From positions 1-64,000 of the forward strand of contig JARKNX010000180.1 in the NCBI GenBank assembly GCA_029976025.1: a stretch of 64,000 nucleotides of DNA. Reading direction: 5' to 3'. This stretch comes from Aggregatilineales bacterium. Lineage in GTDB: Bacteria; Chloroflexota; Anaerolineae; Aggregatilineales; Ch27. Under the pieces are notes generated by a model. That model saw nothing but the letters and a program-made list of their open reading frames with translations, was not told the DNA's origin and made no database searches. The translations under genes and the position numbers were made by a program. Positions 8,341-21,350 of the stretch are shown one piece after another. Each line of letters opens with the position of its first letter. Within the stretch, counting starts at the first letter, position 1.

Positions 8341-10659
8341 ATGGAACTACAGCAATTCCTTAATTCCTTACCGGCGCTTTCCCCCGCTGACACTCTGCTC
8401 ATCGAGAAGGCCTATGAGCGGGCGGAGCAGGCGCATCGCGGTCAGAAGCGCAAGTCGGGCGAACCGTTCTTCGCCCACTGTCTGGCGGTGGCGCAATTGC
8501 TGGCCGAATTTCGGCTGGACGCGGCTACTATTGCGGCTGGTCTGCTGCATGATGCCGTCGAAGACACCAAGCTGACTCTGGAAGATATTGAGCGCGAATT
8601 TGGCATTGAGGTGGCGCGCCTGGTGGATGGCGTGACCAAGATGGAGCATATCCCCACCCAGAGATCTGTCAAAGATCATGATAAGGATGCCGAATTCCTG
8701 CGTAAGACATTTCTGGCCATGGATGATGATGTGCGGATCGTGCTAATCAAGCTGGCTGATCGGCTGCACAACATGCGCACACTGGGCTATCTGCCTTCCG
8801 AGCGCCAGGTTGAGGTGGCGCGGGAGACGATGGACATCTTCGCTCCACTGGCGAATCGGCTGGGTATCTGGCGCATGAAATGGGAGCTTGAGGATCTTGC
8901 GTTTCGCTACATCAATCCAGTCGCCTATCACGATATTGCGGCCCGGCTGGAAGATCGCCGGGTCGAACGGGAGGCGGAGGTCCAGCGGATCGCTGATCGG
9001 CTCGTTCACCGCCTTGAGGAAGAGGGCATCAAGGCCAAGGTGACAGGCCGCCCCAAGCATATTTACAGCATTTACCGGAAGATGCTGCGCAAGGAAGTCC
9101 CTTACGAAGAAGTTTATGATGTCCGGGCGCTGCGCGTGCTGGTTGATGATGTGCCAACCTGTTACCGGGTGCTGGGGATCGTACATGCGTTGTGGCGACC
9201 GATGCAGGGCGAGTTTGACGATTATATTGCTGGCCCCAAAGACAACTTTTACCAGAGCCTGCATACTACGGTCTATGACGAGCTGGGCAAGCCTCTCGAA
9301 GTTCAGATTCGCACCCTTGAGATGCATAATAACGCTGAATACGGCATTGCGGCTCACTGGCGCTATAAGGAAGGCGCTCAGCGGGATGATGAGGCGTTCG
9401 AGAAACGAATCGGATATTTCCGCCGTTTGATGGCCTTCACGGAGGAAGAGGACGCCCAGGATCAGAGCGCCGCCGAATTTGTGGATGCGCTTAAGTCGGA
9501 GGTATTCCAGGACCGCGTCTATGCCTTCACCCCTAAAGGGGATGTCGTTGATCTGCCGATGGGGGCTACGCCGATCGATTTCGCTTATTACATCCACACG
9601 GAGATTGGCAACCGCTGCCGGGGCGCCAAGATCAACGGCAAACTGGTTGGCCTGGATTACAAGCTCCGGACCGGCGATCGCGTGGAGATTCTGACGGCCA
9701 ACCGCGGCGGCCCCAGCCTGGATTGGCTCAGCCCCTACCTGGGCTACACCTCGACAACGCGCGCGCGCTCTAAGATACGCCAGTGGTTCCGGAAACAGAA
9801 CCGCGAGAACAATATCGCGGCTGGCCGTGTGGCCCTGGATCGCGAGCTCAAACGCCTTGGGCGCGCTGATATGTCTTACGATGAGGTCGGCGGGCTGTTC
9901 TCCATGAAGGCCGACGATTTCCTGGCGACAATCGGGCACGGCGAGATCAACAGCGGGCAGATCGCCTCGCGCATCCTGGAGGCGGAGCGGCGCGTCGGGC
10001 GCGAGACGCTTGACCGCGTCCTGCGCCAGATTGGGCGAGAAGACCTGACCTTCGAGCAGGTGGCGACTCTGTTTGTCTTCAGCCGGTCTGACGATTTCCT
10101 CTCCGCGATCGGCTCTGGCGATATCACTGCGGAGCAGATTCGCGATCGTATCCGGACGGCGGATGCCTGGCAGGATGAGGCAGCTGAGATCGCCTCTGTT
10201 GATGCCTCCGATGGCGTCGAGATTGCCGGAGGAGGGAACGGCCTGCTTATCAATCTGGCGCGCTGCTGCAACCCGACGCCGGGCGACTCGATTGTGGGCT
10301 ATATCACCCGGGGGCGGGGCATCACTGTTCATCGCAGCGACTGCAAGAATATCCTGAACATAGACGAGCCTAACCGGCTGCTCCCGGTGAACTGGCGCCG
10401 GACGGGGGTCGCCCATAAGTCGTATCCGGTGCCGATCATGATTGTCGCTTACGACCGCGAAGGTTTGATGCGCGATATTGGTGGTGTGATTGCAGACGAA
10501 CAAATCAGCATGTCCAATGTCAGCATCACAACGAAACAGAAGGTTGCCACTTTCCTGGTCACCATGGAGATCGTCGATGTTGCGCAGCTCACACGGGTGC
10601 TGAATAAGATCGAGAAGCTCCCCAGCGTGGTCGAGGTATACCGACGCACGGCTGTCTGA
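8341..10659 (+). CDS. rel: Rel: (p)ppGpp synthetase/hydrolase with EXDD-type synthetase motif
   Basis: A 772-residue long RelA/SpoT homologue. Order: HD hydrolase domain (His46, His70-Asp71, Glu74-Asp75 in 'HDAVEDT', and 'LADRLHNMRTL'), synthetase (about 230-340), TGS (about 395-455), helical region, zinc-finger/CC region ('NLARCCNPTPGDSIVG') and C-terminal ACT (about 695-772). It makes and degrades the stringent-response alarmone in the cytoplasm, probably in response to stalled ribosomes. Two oddities: the synthetase loop reads Glu291-Phe-Asp-Asp294, the acidic EXDD form of monofunctional RelA, although the hydrolase site is intact; and the helical region contains two similar copies of about 55 residues (about 499-553 and 554-608). 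There is no clear ribosome-binding site at the ATG. Confidence 0.95.
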   Translation: MELQQFLNSLPALSPADTLLIEKAYERAEQAHRGQKRKSGEPFFAHCLAVAQLLAEFRLDAATIAAGLLHDAVEDTKLTLEDIEREFGIEVARLVDGVTKMEHIPTQRSVKDHDKDAEFLRKTFLAMDDDVRIVLIKLADRLHNMRTLGYLPSERQVEVARETMDIFAPLANRLGIWRMKWELEDLAFRYINPVAYHDIAARLEDRRVEREAEVQRIADRLVHRLEEEGIKAKVTGRPKHIYSIYRKMLRKEVPYEEVYDVRALRVLVDDVPTCYRVLGIVHALWRPMQGEFDDYIAGPKDNFYQSLHTTVYDELGKPLEVQIRTLEMHNNAEYGIAAHWRYKEGAQRDDEAFEKRIGYFRRLMAFTEEEDAQDQSAAEFVDALKSEVFQDRVYAFTPKGDVVDLPMGATPIDFAYYIHTEIGNRCRGAKINGKLVGLDYKLRTGDRVEILTANRGGPSLDWLSPYLGYTSTTRARSKIRQWFRKQNRENNIAAGRVALDRELKRLGRADMSYDEVGGLFSMKADDFLATIGHGEINSGQIASRILEAERRVGRETLDRVLRQIGREDLTFEQVATLFVFSRSDDFLSAIGSGDITAEQIRDRIRTADAWQDEAAEIASVDASDGVEIAGGGNGLLINLARCCNPTPGDSIVGYITRGRGITVHRSDCKNILNIDEPNRLLPVNWRRTGVAHKSYPVPIMIVAYDREGLMRDIGGVIADEQISMSNVSITTKQKVATFLVTMEIVDVAQLTRVLNKIEKLPSVVEVYRRTAV

Positions 10660-10729
10660 TGAGGCGTTCCTGCCTGATATTGCTGGCCAATTCGTGTAGC
10701 CGCCTGAAAGAACCCGGAATGCTGCACTC

Positions 10730-12025
10730 ATGAAGAAAATCCGAAGGCGTACTGCGTTTTTGGAGATAGCGGGCGCGCTTGTGCTGATTATGCTTGCGGG
10801 CGCTTCGCTCACTGCTGCCGGGCCTTCTGGCGCGGCTCCGGGGCGGACTCCTACCCCCGCGTCACCCACGTCGGCTGTTTCAAATGATTCAAGAGCACAG
10901 GAGCCTCTTGAATCGCTGGCAGCAATTGTCAATGCTGAGAATCGGGAATGGGAGAACGTGACCTTCTGGGAGGGAGGAGTGCTCGGCGATTCTGCGCTGG
11001 CGGTGCTGCGTATCGCCCCGGAACCCGGTGAGCGCTTCCCCGACTTCGATATGGAGCTGCTGGATGGCAGCGTATTTCATTTGGCGGACAGTGAGGGGCC
11101 TGTGCTGCTCAATTTCTGGGCGTCCTGGTGCGGGCCGTGCCGGCTTGAGCTGCCCTATCTGATAGAAATGGCTGCCGATGTGCAGGCGCCATTCAGCATA
11201 GTGCTGGCGAATGTCTGGGACGAAACGGAAAGCTATCGCCAGTTTGCCAGGGCTGAATTTCCGGAGACTCTGCCGTCCGGCCGTCTGGAGGATGGGCAGG
11301 CAGCTGAGTTCGGCTTTCGGGGTATCCCGATCAGCGTTTTACTGAACGCGGAGTTGACAATACAGGCCGTCCACGTGGGCAACATCACGCCAGGAGTCGT
11401 GGATTTCTTCTACAACCTGGCTGCCCGGGGGGCGCAGTTACCGCCCGAATTCGTTGATCTTCCGGCAACACAACTGCCGATGCCTGCGGAGGCGTTGCTT
11501 ACAGAAGTCGAGCAGGCTAATCGAGCGACTAATTCCCAGACGTTCTGGAGAGGCGGGCTTATCGGCGAGCCAGGGGGGCCAGAGGTAGCCCTGCAGGCAG
11601 GCGAAAAGCTGCCCGGTTTCGGCCTGATGACACAACGTGGCGAGCCATTCCGCCTGGACCTGGCAGGCGGACCTGTCCTGCTCAATTTCTGGGCGTCATG
11701 GTGCGGCCCGTGCGCAGAGGAGTTTCCGCTCCTGGTTGAGGCGAGTGCTAACTCTAATCTGCCTTTCGGCATAGTCTACGTGAATGTATGGGATGACGAG
11801 TATTCTGCGGAGAGGTTTCTGGCTGAATACCCGCCTGAACTACTGGCCGTGATCGACCGCGCCGGCCAAATCCCGCCTCTTTACCACCTGGAATTCATCC
11901 CCGTCTCGGTTCTGATTGATGGCGAAGGGGTTATCGTGCTGATTCAGAGCGGCCCCGTCAATACTGCCGTTCTGGAATTCGCAGCGGCGCTCATCCGCGA
12001 GGCTCAGCCTGTTTCTGCGCCATGA
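10730..12025 (+). CDS. Exported protein with two tandem TlpA/ResA-like thioredoxin domains
   Basis: A 431-residue protein with an N-terminal signal/anchor (about 10-30) and a Pro/Thr/Ser linker. Two complete thioredoxin-like domains follow, at about 98-225 and 288-425. Both keep WCGPC (Cys134/137 and Cys325/328) within the same phrase 'GPVLLNFWASWCGPC', and both have a cis-proline loop ('GIPISVLL' and 'FIPVSVLID'). Each domain is preceded by a similar segment ('TFWEGGVLGD' and 'TFWRGGLIGE'), so the duplicated unit is about 190 residues. TlpA/ResA proteins reduce disulfides outside the membrane, often for cytochrome c maturation or copper-centre assembly; no such genes are nearby. It could work with or against the DsbA/VKOR pair upstream. 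No strong ribosome-binding site is seen. Confidence 0.87.
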   Translation: MKKIRRRTAFLEIAGALVLIMLAGASLTAAGPSGAAPGRTPTPASPTSAVSNDSRAQEPLESLAAIVNAENREWENVTFWEGGVLGDSALAVLRIAPEPGERFPDFDMELLDGSVFHLADSEGPVLLNFWASWCGPCRLELPYLIEMAADVQAPFSIVLANVWDETESYRQFARAEFPETLPSGRLEDGQAAEFGFRGIPISVLLNAELTIQAVHVGNITPGVVDFFYNLAARGAQLPPEFVDLPATQLPMPAEALLTEVEQANRATNSQTFWRGGLIGEPGGPEVALQAGEKLPGFGLMTQRGEPFRLDLAGGPVLLNFWASWCGPCAEEFPLLVEASANSNLPFGIVYVNVWDDEYSAERFLAEYPPELLAVIDRAGQIPPLYHLEFIPVSVLIDGEGVIVLIQSGPVNTAVLEFAAALIREAQPVSAP

Positions 12026-12121
12026 CAGGGCCACTCCAGAAGCGCCGGGATTCCCTTTCGCTGCAGCACAAAGCCTGTCCCAGACTAATGGAAATGTCTT
12101 ACTTTATAATAACTATTGTAT

Positions 12122-12150
12122 TTGGTTGAAACATACTATTCTGCTATACT
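12122..12150 (+). promoter_or_regulatory. Putative promoter for the BTAD regulator
   Basis: TTGGTT (12122-12127), 17-base spacer, TATACT (12145-12150). It lies in an unusually AT-rich 190-base gap, about 67 bases before the coding start. Confidence 0.55.
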
Positions 12151-12216
12151 GACAGATGGAGTATACCCCGCGGCCAGGACGCAGCAGGCCGCGATAACGA
12201 TCAACGGGAGCACTTC

Positions 12217-13491
12217 ATGATGGCGTATCGCAGATTGATTGAATCAGCCCGCCAGACCTTCGCAGCGTTGCCCGCGGACAGGAATGTGCTCATCCTGCAT
12301 CCTCAATTTCGCTACCATAACGCCCTTATAGAAGCCCTGGTCGAAGCGGCGGGCCGGCGTGTCCTGTACGTTACTCTGCCGCATCCCGGGACTGATCTTG
12401 CCGCCGTATGGGATGCACTGGCGGCAGAATTGGGTGGCGCGCTACCGCTGTTGGGCGCAATGTCACCGGCGGCTGCGGCTGAAGCGTTCTGGCGTGTGGT
12501 CGGGTCGGGACCTCCTCTCATGATGGTGCTTGGCGCTTACGATTTCGCGGAGGATTCTGTCCACGATTTCGTGGCGCGCCTCGCCGCTCAAAGAAATGAA
12601 CTGGCTAGATTCGGCGAGGCTGCTTCCTGCATCATTATGCTTGAAAGCAGGGTATGGCCGTCCCGGCTTATCGATCGGCTTGACACGCCGGACAGAGTTG
12701 TGACGCTGCCCGTTTCTGCAGAAGATATGCTGCTGGATTACATGGCTGCTGATAGATCGCGCGTCCTTCTGGAAGTGCGGACACTCGGCCCCGGGCAGGT
12801 GCTGGTAGACGGACGAAAGATAGAACAGTGGGATGGGGCGCTGCCGCGCGCGTTGTTCTTCTACTTTGTGGATCGCGGCATGACCACGCGCGATGAGGTC
12901 TTTATGACTTTCTGGCCGGACCTTTCTACGCGCGAGGCGACCAATGTCTTCCATGTGACAAAACGCAAGATCAGCGAGATTCTGAACGTCGATCTCACGG
13001 TCTATTCGTCAGGATTTTATCGTATTGCCCCTAATATTGACCTTCACTATGATGTTGTTTCGTTCGCCGAGGCGGTCCAGAACAGCGCAGTAGCTGAGCC
13101 AGACGAAGCGCAGTTTCTGCTTGAGCGGGCTATCAGCCTGCATGAGCGGGATTTCCTGCGTGACTTCGACCAGGCATGGGTTGTACGGCGCCGTGGCGAA
13201 CTCCGGGCCATGTATGTGGACGCCCTGACTGCCCTGGCGCGCCTGTACGAGGATCGAGGCTTGAATACTGAGGCGCTGGGCCTCTACAACCGGGCGTTTG
13301 GAGTCTTTCCTCAACGCGAGGATTTGGCCCGTTCACAGATGCGCCTCTATGAACAATCCGGCCATGCCAGCCGCGCCCTTCTGGTCTTCGACAGGCTGGC
13401 TGATGAGTTACGAACTTCTCTGAATGTCGCGCCCAGCCCGGAGACGGAAGCACTGGCGGAAGCGGTGCGCCAGAAGATGGCCCCGGCATAG
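12217..13491 (+). CDS. BTAD-type transcriptional regulator with degenerate NTPase-like N-terminal domain
   Basis: A 424-residue protein. Residues about 185-265 form an OmpR/SARP-type winged helix ('LEVRTLGPGQVLVDGRKI...FYFVDRGMTTRDEV..TFWPD'). Residues about 270-424 form the helical bacterial transcriptional activator domain (BTAD) with TPR-like repeats. The N-terminal about 180 residues look like the core of a STAND/MalT-like ATPase ('NVLILHPQFRYHNALIEAL', 'GRRVLYVTLP', 'PLMMVLGAYDF'). The P-loop position reads HPQFRYHN instead of GxxGxGKT, and the Walker B position reads VLGAYD. It is therefore predicted to bind DNA but not ATP in the usual way. GGGAG at 12206 supports either of two adjacent ATGs (12217 or 12220). 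Its target genes are unknown. Confidence 0.8.
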   Translation: MMAYRRLIESARQTFAALPADRNVLILHPQFRYHNALIEALVEAAGRRVLYVTLPHPGTDLAAVWDALAAELGGALPLLGAMSPAAAAEAFWRVVGSGPPLMMVLGAYDFAEDSVHDFVARLAAQRNELARFGEAASCIIMLESRVWPSRLIDRLDTPDRVVTLPVSAEDMLLDYMAADRSRVLLEVRTLGPGQVLVDGRKIEQWDGALPRALFFYFVDRGMTTRDEVFMTFWPDLSTREATNVFHVTKRKISEILNVDLTVYSSGFYRIAPNIDLHYDVVSFAEAVQNSAVAEPDEAQFLLERAISLHERDFLRDFDQAWVVRRRGELRAMYVDALTALARLYEDRGLNTEALGLYNRAFGVFPQREDLARSQMRLYEQSGHASRALLVFDRLADELRTSLNVAPSPETEALAEAVRQKMAPA

Positions 13492-13512
13492 GGCGGACTC
13501 AAGCCGAGAGAC

Positions 13513-13549
13513 AAAGACCGCGATACCCAGAAGAGGGGCGCGGTCTTTT
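13513..13549. terminator. Bidirectional terminator between BTAD regulator and topoisomerase gene
   Basis: AAAGACCGCG (13513-13522) pairs perfectly with CGCGGTCTTT (13539-13548). It is followed by T on the plus strand and by TTTGTCTCTC on the minus strand, serving both convergent genes. Confidence 0.85.
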
Positions 13550-13572
13550 GATTCTAACCTGCGCCGGGAGGG

Positions 13573-16164
13573 TTATTCCTCATCCTCCTCCAATACTTTG
13601 TCATAGCCGCTGCCTTCGTCATCGCTATTGCCGTTTTGCACAGCCTGTTCTGATTTTGCCCGGCGTGACACCGGCTTGAGGCGTGGCTTCTGCGGCGCTG
13701 GTTCAGGCTCGGGCGCGGCGGGAATATCCGGGACAGCCAGCGACGCCTGATACTGCACAACCCGGAGGACGGACTCCTTGGCGCGCATCGAGATCACATA
13801 ATCCCCTTTGGCGCTGCGTCCAGCCTTTGGCGCAAGGCTGATTCGCATGTACTTCGGCTTGTCCCTGTTGGTGACTACGACGATATTGTCGTCGCGCCGC
13901 CCTACAATACCTGCCGCCAGCCCTCCCGCGTCCGCGGGCAGCTTCATCGTGATTACGCCGCTCCCAGCGCGCCCCTGCGCCGGGTAGTCGCTTATCGGGG
14001 TATATTTGGCCACCCCTGTGTCTGTGATCACCCAGGCGTACTGCCGGTCATCAACCACGCCGGCCCCGACCACACGGTCGCGCTGGCCCAGGAGCTTAAC
14101 CCCCCGCATGCCGCCCGCAGGGAGGCCGGTTGGACGCACATCGTCTACCGGAAAGCGAATCGCCTGTGCTTGCGCGGTGAACAGGATGACCTGGTCGCCA
14201 TCCACCACATAATCCACCCAGCCAAGTTGCGAATCATCGACATTCATGACGCGGAAAGCGTTAGCGGTCATACCTGGCATATCTTCCATCCGGATACGCT
14301 TGACATCTCCCGACAGCGAAGTGAGGAAGAGATAGCCAGCGGAGACCGACATGGGCAGACTCAGAGCGGCAACGATGTTATCTTTTTTCGTCAGTGTACA
14401 CAGCGTGCTGAAGTGAATGCCTTCGGCCATTTCGTTGGCCTGGGGAAGCTGGTGCACCGGTATGGTGGCAGCGAAGCCGTTTTCGGTGAACAGATACAGG
14501 ATGTGCGCGGTATTGCTCGCCAGCAGGGCGCGGGGGAGGGCTGGCGCGTCAGTTGTGATGCGCGGCGGAATATCTTCATAGCTGCGGCTGATCAACCCGT
14601 CCGCCGTCAGCGATACCCATGTATCTTCGTCGGGGATCTGCGTCAGAGCGTTAGCGCCATTTGAGGCCGGACCAGCCATGATCACGGTGCGGCGAGGATC
14701 GGCGTATTTTTGCTTCAGTTCAGTCAGCTCGTCGATGATGGCCTGGCGCATCAGCCTGGGTTCATCGAGCAGTCGTTCCAGTTCCCGGATCAGTTTGAGC
14801 TTTTCTTTGTATTCGTCCTGAATTTTCTTGCGCTCCAGGGCGGCCAACCGCCGGAGCTGCATATCCAGGATGGCCTGAGCCTGGAGATCGCTCAGGCGAA
14901 AGGCTTCGCAGAGATTGCGGTGAGCCGTCTCGGTCGTGCGTGAACGGCGAATGATGTCAATGGCCTGGTCCAGATGGTCCAGGGCGACGAGCAGCCCCTC
15001 CAGGATATGGGCGCGTTCGCGGGCGCGCGCCAGATCGTACTCACTGCGCCGCCGGACGACTTCCAGGCGATGATCCAGGTAGACGCGCAGCGCCTGTTTC
15101 AGACTAAGCGTGCGAGGCTCGCCATCGACCAGCGCCAGCATGATGATGCTGAATGTGGTCTGAAGTGGTGTGAGCCGGAATAGCTCAGCGGCGACATCGG
15201 CCGGTTCGGCTGTGCGGCTCAGCTCGATCACGATGCGCAACCCCTGGCGGTCTGACTCGTCGCGCAGATCGCTCAGGCCCTCGATACGACCTGTCTGGGC
15301 CATTTCGACGATGCGCTCAATCAGGTTGGTTTTATTGACCTGGTAGGGCAGCTCGCTCACGATGAGGCGGCTGCGCCCGCGCCCGATATTTTCCAGATGG
15401 ACCTTGGCGCGGACGGTGACCTTCCCCCTGCCGACTGCGTATGTCGCCTGAAGAGAGTCTTCTTCCTCGACTCGAGACTCGGCGCGGTATACGATGCCGC
15501 CAGTGGGGAAGTCCGGCCCTTTGATGAACTGCATCAGCTCCGGGATGCCGACATCGTCCAGCTTGGTCCAGTTCTGGAGCATGTAAACCAGCGCGTCGAT
15601 TACCTCGCCGAGATTGTGAGGGGGAATGCTGGTGGACATGCCCACGGCGATGCCGGAGGTTCCGTTAATCAGCAGGTTGGGCAGGCTGGCGGGCAGGACA
15701 AGAGGCTCATCCAGAGACCCGTCGAAGTTGGGGGCAAAGTCAACTGTATCCTTGTTGATATCGGTGAGCAGATCGCGGCCCATCGGAGCCATACGGGCTT
15801 CAGTGTAACGCATGGCCGCGGCGCCGTCGCCGTCAACACTGCCGAAGTTGCCCTGCCCGTCGATCAGCGGATAGCGCATGGCAAAATCCTGCGCCATGCG
15901 CACCATCGCCTCGTAGACGGCCATATCTCCATGGGGATGGTACTTGCCCAGCACTTCACCGACAATACGGGCGCTCTTCTTGTGGGAGCTTTGCGGCCCC
16001 AGCCCCATATCGTGGATGGCGTACAGGATACGGCGGTGGACCGGTTTGAGGCCATCACGGGCGTCTGGCAGCGCGCGCGACACAATTACGCTCATCGCAT
16101 AATCGAGGTAAGCCGCCCGCATTTCCTCGCTTATTCTGACCGGGCGAACCATGCCTATGTCCAT
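13573..16164 (-). CDS. gyrA: Type IIA DNA topoisomerase subunit A (GyrA/ParC-like)
   Basis: The start at 16164 gives 863 residues ('[15 protein letters not shown]'). It has a GGAAGGA site and a promoter just upstream; a longer open frame to 16287 would run through that promoter. The breakage-reunion domain is complete, with catalytic Tyr120 in '[11 protein letters not shown]'. A coiled-coil tower and a C-terminal six-bladed pinwheel follow, then an acidic tail. The region matching the E. coli quinolone pocket reads '[12 protein letters not shown]': Met81 stands at the Ser83 position and Glu85 at Asp87. No canonical QRRGGRG GyrA box is seen in the first blade; the nearest likeness is 'QGRAGSGVI' in a late blade. 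GyrA versus ParC therefore cannot be settled; the partner B subunit is not in the window. Confidence 0.85.
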   Translation of the reverse strand: MDIGMVRPVRISEEMRAAYLDYAMSVIVSRALPDARDGLKPVHRRILYAIHDMGLGPQSSHKKSARIVGEVLGKYHPHGDMAVYEAMVRMAQDFAMRYPLIDGQGNFGSVDGDGAAAMRYTEARMAPMGRDLLTDINKDTVDFAPNFDGSLDEPLVLPASLPNLLINGTSGIAVGMSTSIPPHNLGEVIDALVYMLQNWTKLDDVGIPELMQFIKGPDFPTGGIVYRAESRVEEEDSLQATYAVGRGKVTVRAKVHLENIGRGRSRLIVSELPYQVNKTNLIERIVEMAQTGRIEGLSDLRDESDRQGLRIVIELSRTAEPADVAAELFRLTPLQTTFSIIMLALVDGEPRTLSLKQALRVYLDHRLEVVRRRSEYDLARARERAHILEGLLVALDHLDQAIDIIRRSRTTETAHRNLCEAFRLSDLQAQAILDMQLRRLAALERKKIQDEYKEKLKLIRELERLLDEPRLMRQAIIDELTELKQKYADPRRTVIMAGPASNGANALTQIPDEDTWVSLTADGLISRSYEDIPPRITTDAPALPRALLASNTAHILYLFTENGFAATIPVHQLPQANEMAEGIHFSTLCTLTKKDNIVAALSLPMSVSAGYLFLTSLSGDVKRIRMEDMPGMTANAFRVMNVDDSQLGWVDYVVDGDQVILFTAQAQAIRFPVDDVRPTGLPAGGMRGVKLLGQRDRVVGAGVVDDRQYAWVITDTGVAKYTPISDYPAQGRAGSGVITMKLPADAGGLAAGIVGRRDDNIVVVTNRDKPKYMRISLAPKAGRSAKGDYVISMRAKESVLRVVQYQASLAVPDIPAAPEPEPAPQKPRLKPVSRRAKSEQAVQNGNSDDEGSGYDKVLEEDEE

Positions 16165-16206
16165 ACGTCGGGTCCTTCCTTCGTACCTGCGCCTTCTCTG
16201 GGGCTT

Positions 16207-16235
16207 ATGATAAGTAGGGCCTATCGTTCTGTCAA
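16207..16235 (-). promoter_or_regulatory. Promoter for the topoisomerase A gene
   Basis: On the minus strand: TTGACA (16235-16230), exact 17-base spacer, TATCAT (16212-16207). It lies between the rpoC terminator and the chosen start at 16164, and supports that start over the longer open frame. Confidence 0.75.
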
Positions 16236-16266
16236 ATAGACAACACAAATGTTCTACACGGGAGAC

Positions 16267-16300
16267 AAAAAGAACGCGGGAGCGCACGCACTCCCGCGTT
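16267..16300 (-). terminator. Intrinsic terminator of rpoC
   Basis: Read on the minus strand, AACGCGGGAG and CTCCCGCGTT form a perfect 10-bp stem around an 8-base loop, followed by CTTTTTG. It lies 10 bases after the rpoC stop codon. Confidence 0.9.
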
Positions 16301-16309
16301 TATGTCAGG

Positions 16310-20908
<4,599 letters not shown>

Positions 20909-21043
20909 GGCGTTCCTCCTCTGCGCTCAAGACGTCAGGACCAAAAAAGAATACAACTGTCTACGCGATACCAGGTTGCTACGGGCGGGACCACAGATCA
21001 CACAGATCACAATGAAGGTGGAACATCTCTCGTAAACCGAAAG

Positions 21044-21069
21044 GGCGCGAGAACTTTGGTTCTAGCGCC
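21044..21069 (-). other. Stem-loop in the rpoC leader
   Basis: GGCGCTAGAAC and GTTCTCGCGCC (minus-strand reading) pair with one mismatch around CAAA, followed by CTTTC. It lies about 45 bases after the predicted transcription start; it could attenuate or stabilise the transcript. There is no match to a leader family I know. Confidence 0.45.
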
Positions 21070-21119
21070 TTACTGTCATCCGTAGAAATGTCGCATATTC
21101 ATCCGTCACCGTATCCCTT

Positions 21120-21147
21120 AGTATATTATGGAAACCGGCACTGTCAA
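21120..21147 (-). promoter_or_regulatory. Promoter for rpoC
   Basis: Minus strand: consensus TTGACA (21147-21142), 16-base spacer, TATACT (21125-21120). No other start signal is needed for rpoC, consistent with an independent transcript. Confidence 0.75.
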
Positions 21148-21350
21148 GATGTTTTTTGTGATTCTGTCGCGTTCAGCAGCGGTGCTGCCAATGAGCGTTC
21201 GACAGGGGCGATATCCTTACGGATAACAAAGTGACGACGATGATAAAACGAGAACCGGTGCGTTAAAAGCGGTACAAACCCTCACGAGCGGATAGTTAAC
21301 CAGGCGCATCCTGGCGAACCGCCTGTTGCCTCGTTGCGACAGGAGTTCGC

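Larger units (their letters stand above)
20909..21350. other. 442-bp gene-free region upstream of rpoC
   Basis: This holds the rpoC promoter (21120-21147, minus), an approximately 205-base rpoC leader with one stem-loop (21044-21069), and about 200 bases (21148-21350) between that promoter and the stop of the HEAT-repeat gene in which I see no gene or clear terminator. A GATCACA direct repeat lies near 20996-21011. Confidence 0.6.

Noticed and set aside
8743-10932. 729-codon minus-strand open frame opposite rel
   Set aside because: Fully covered by rel, which has all expected domains on the plus strand.
13573-16287. Topoisomerase A start at 16287 (904 residues)
   Set aside because: The extra 41 residues are basic and low in conservation, and run through the TTGACA-17-TATCAT promoter; the ATG at 16164 has a GGAAGGA site.
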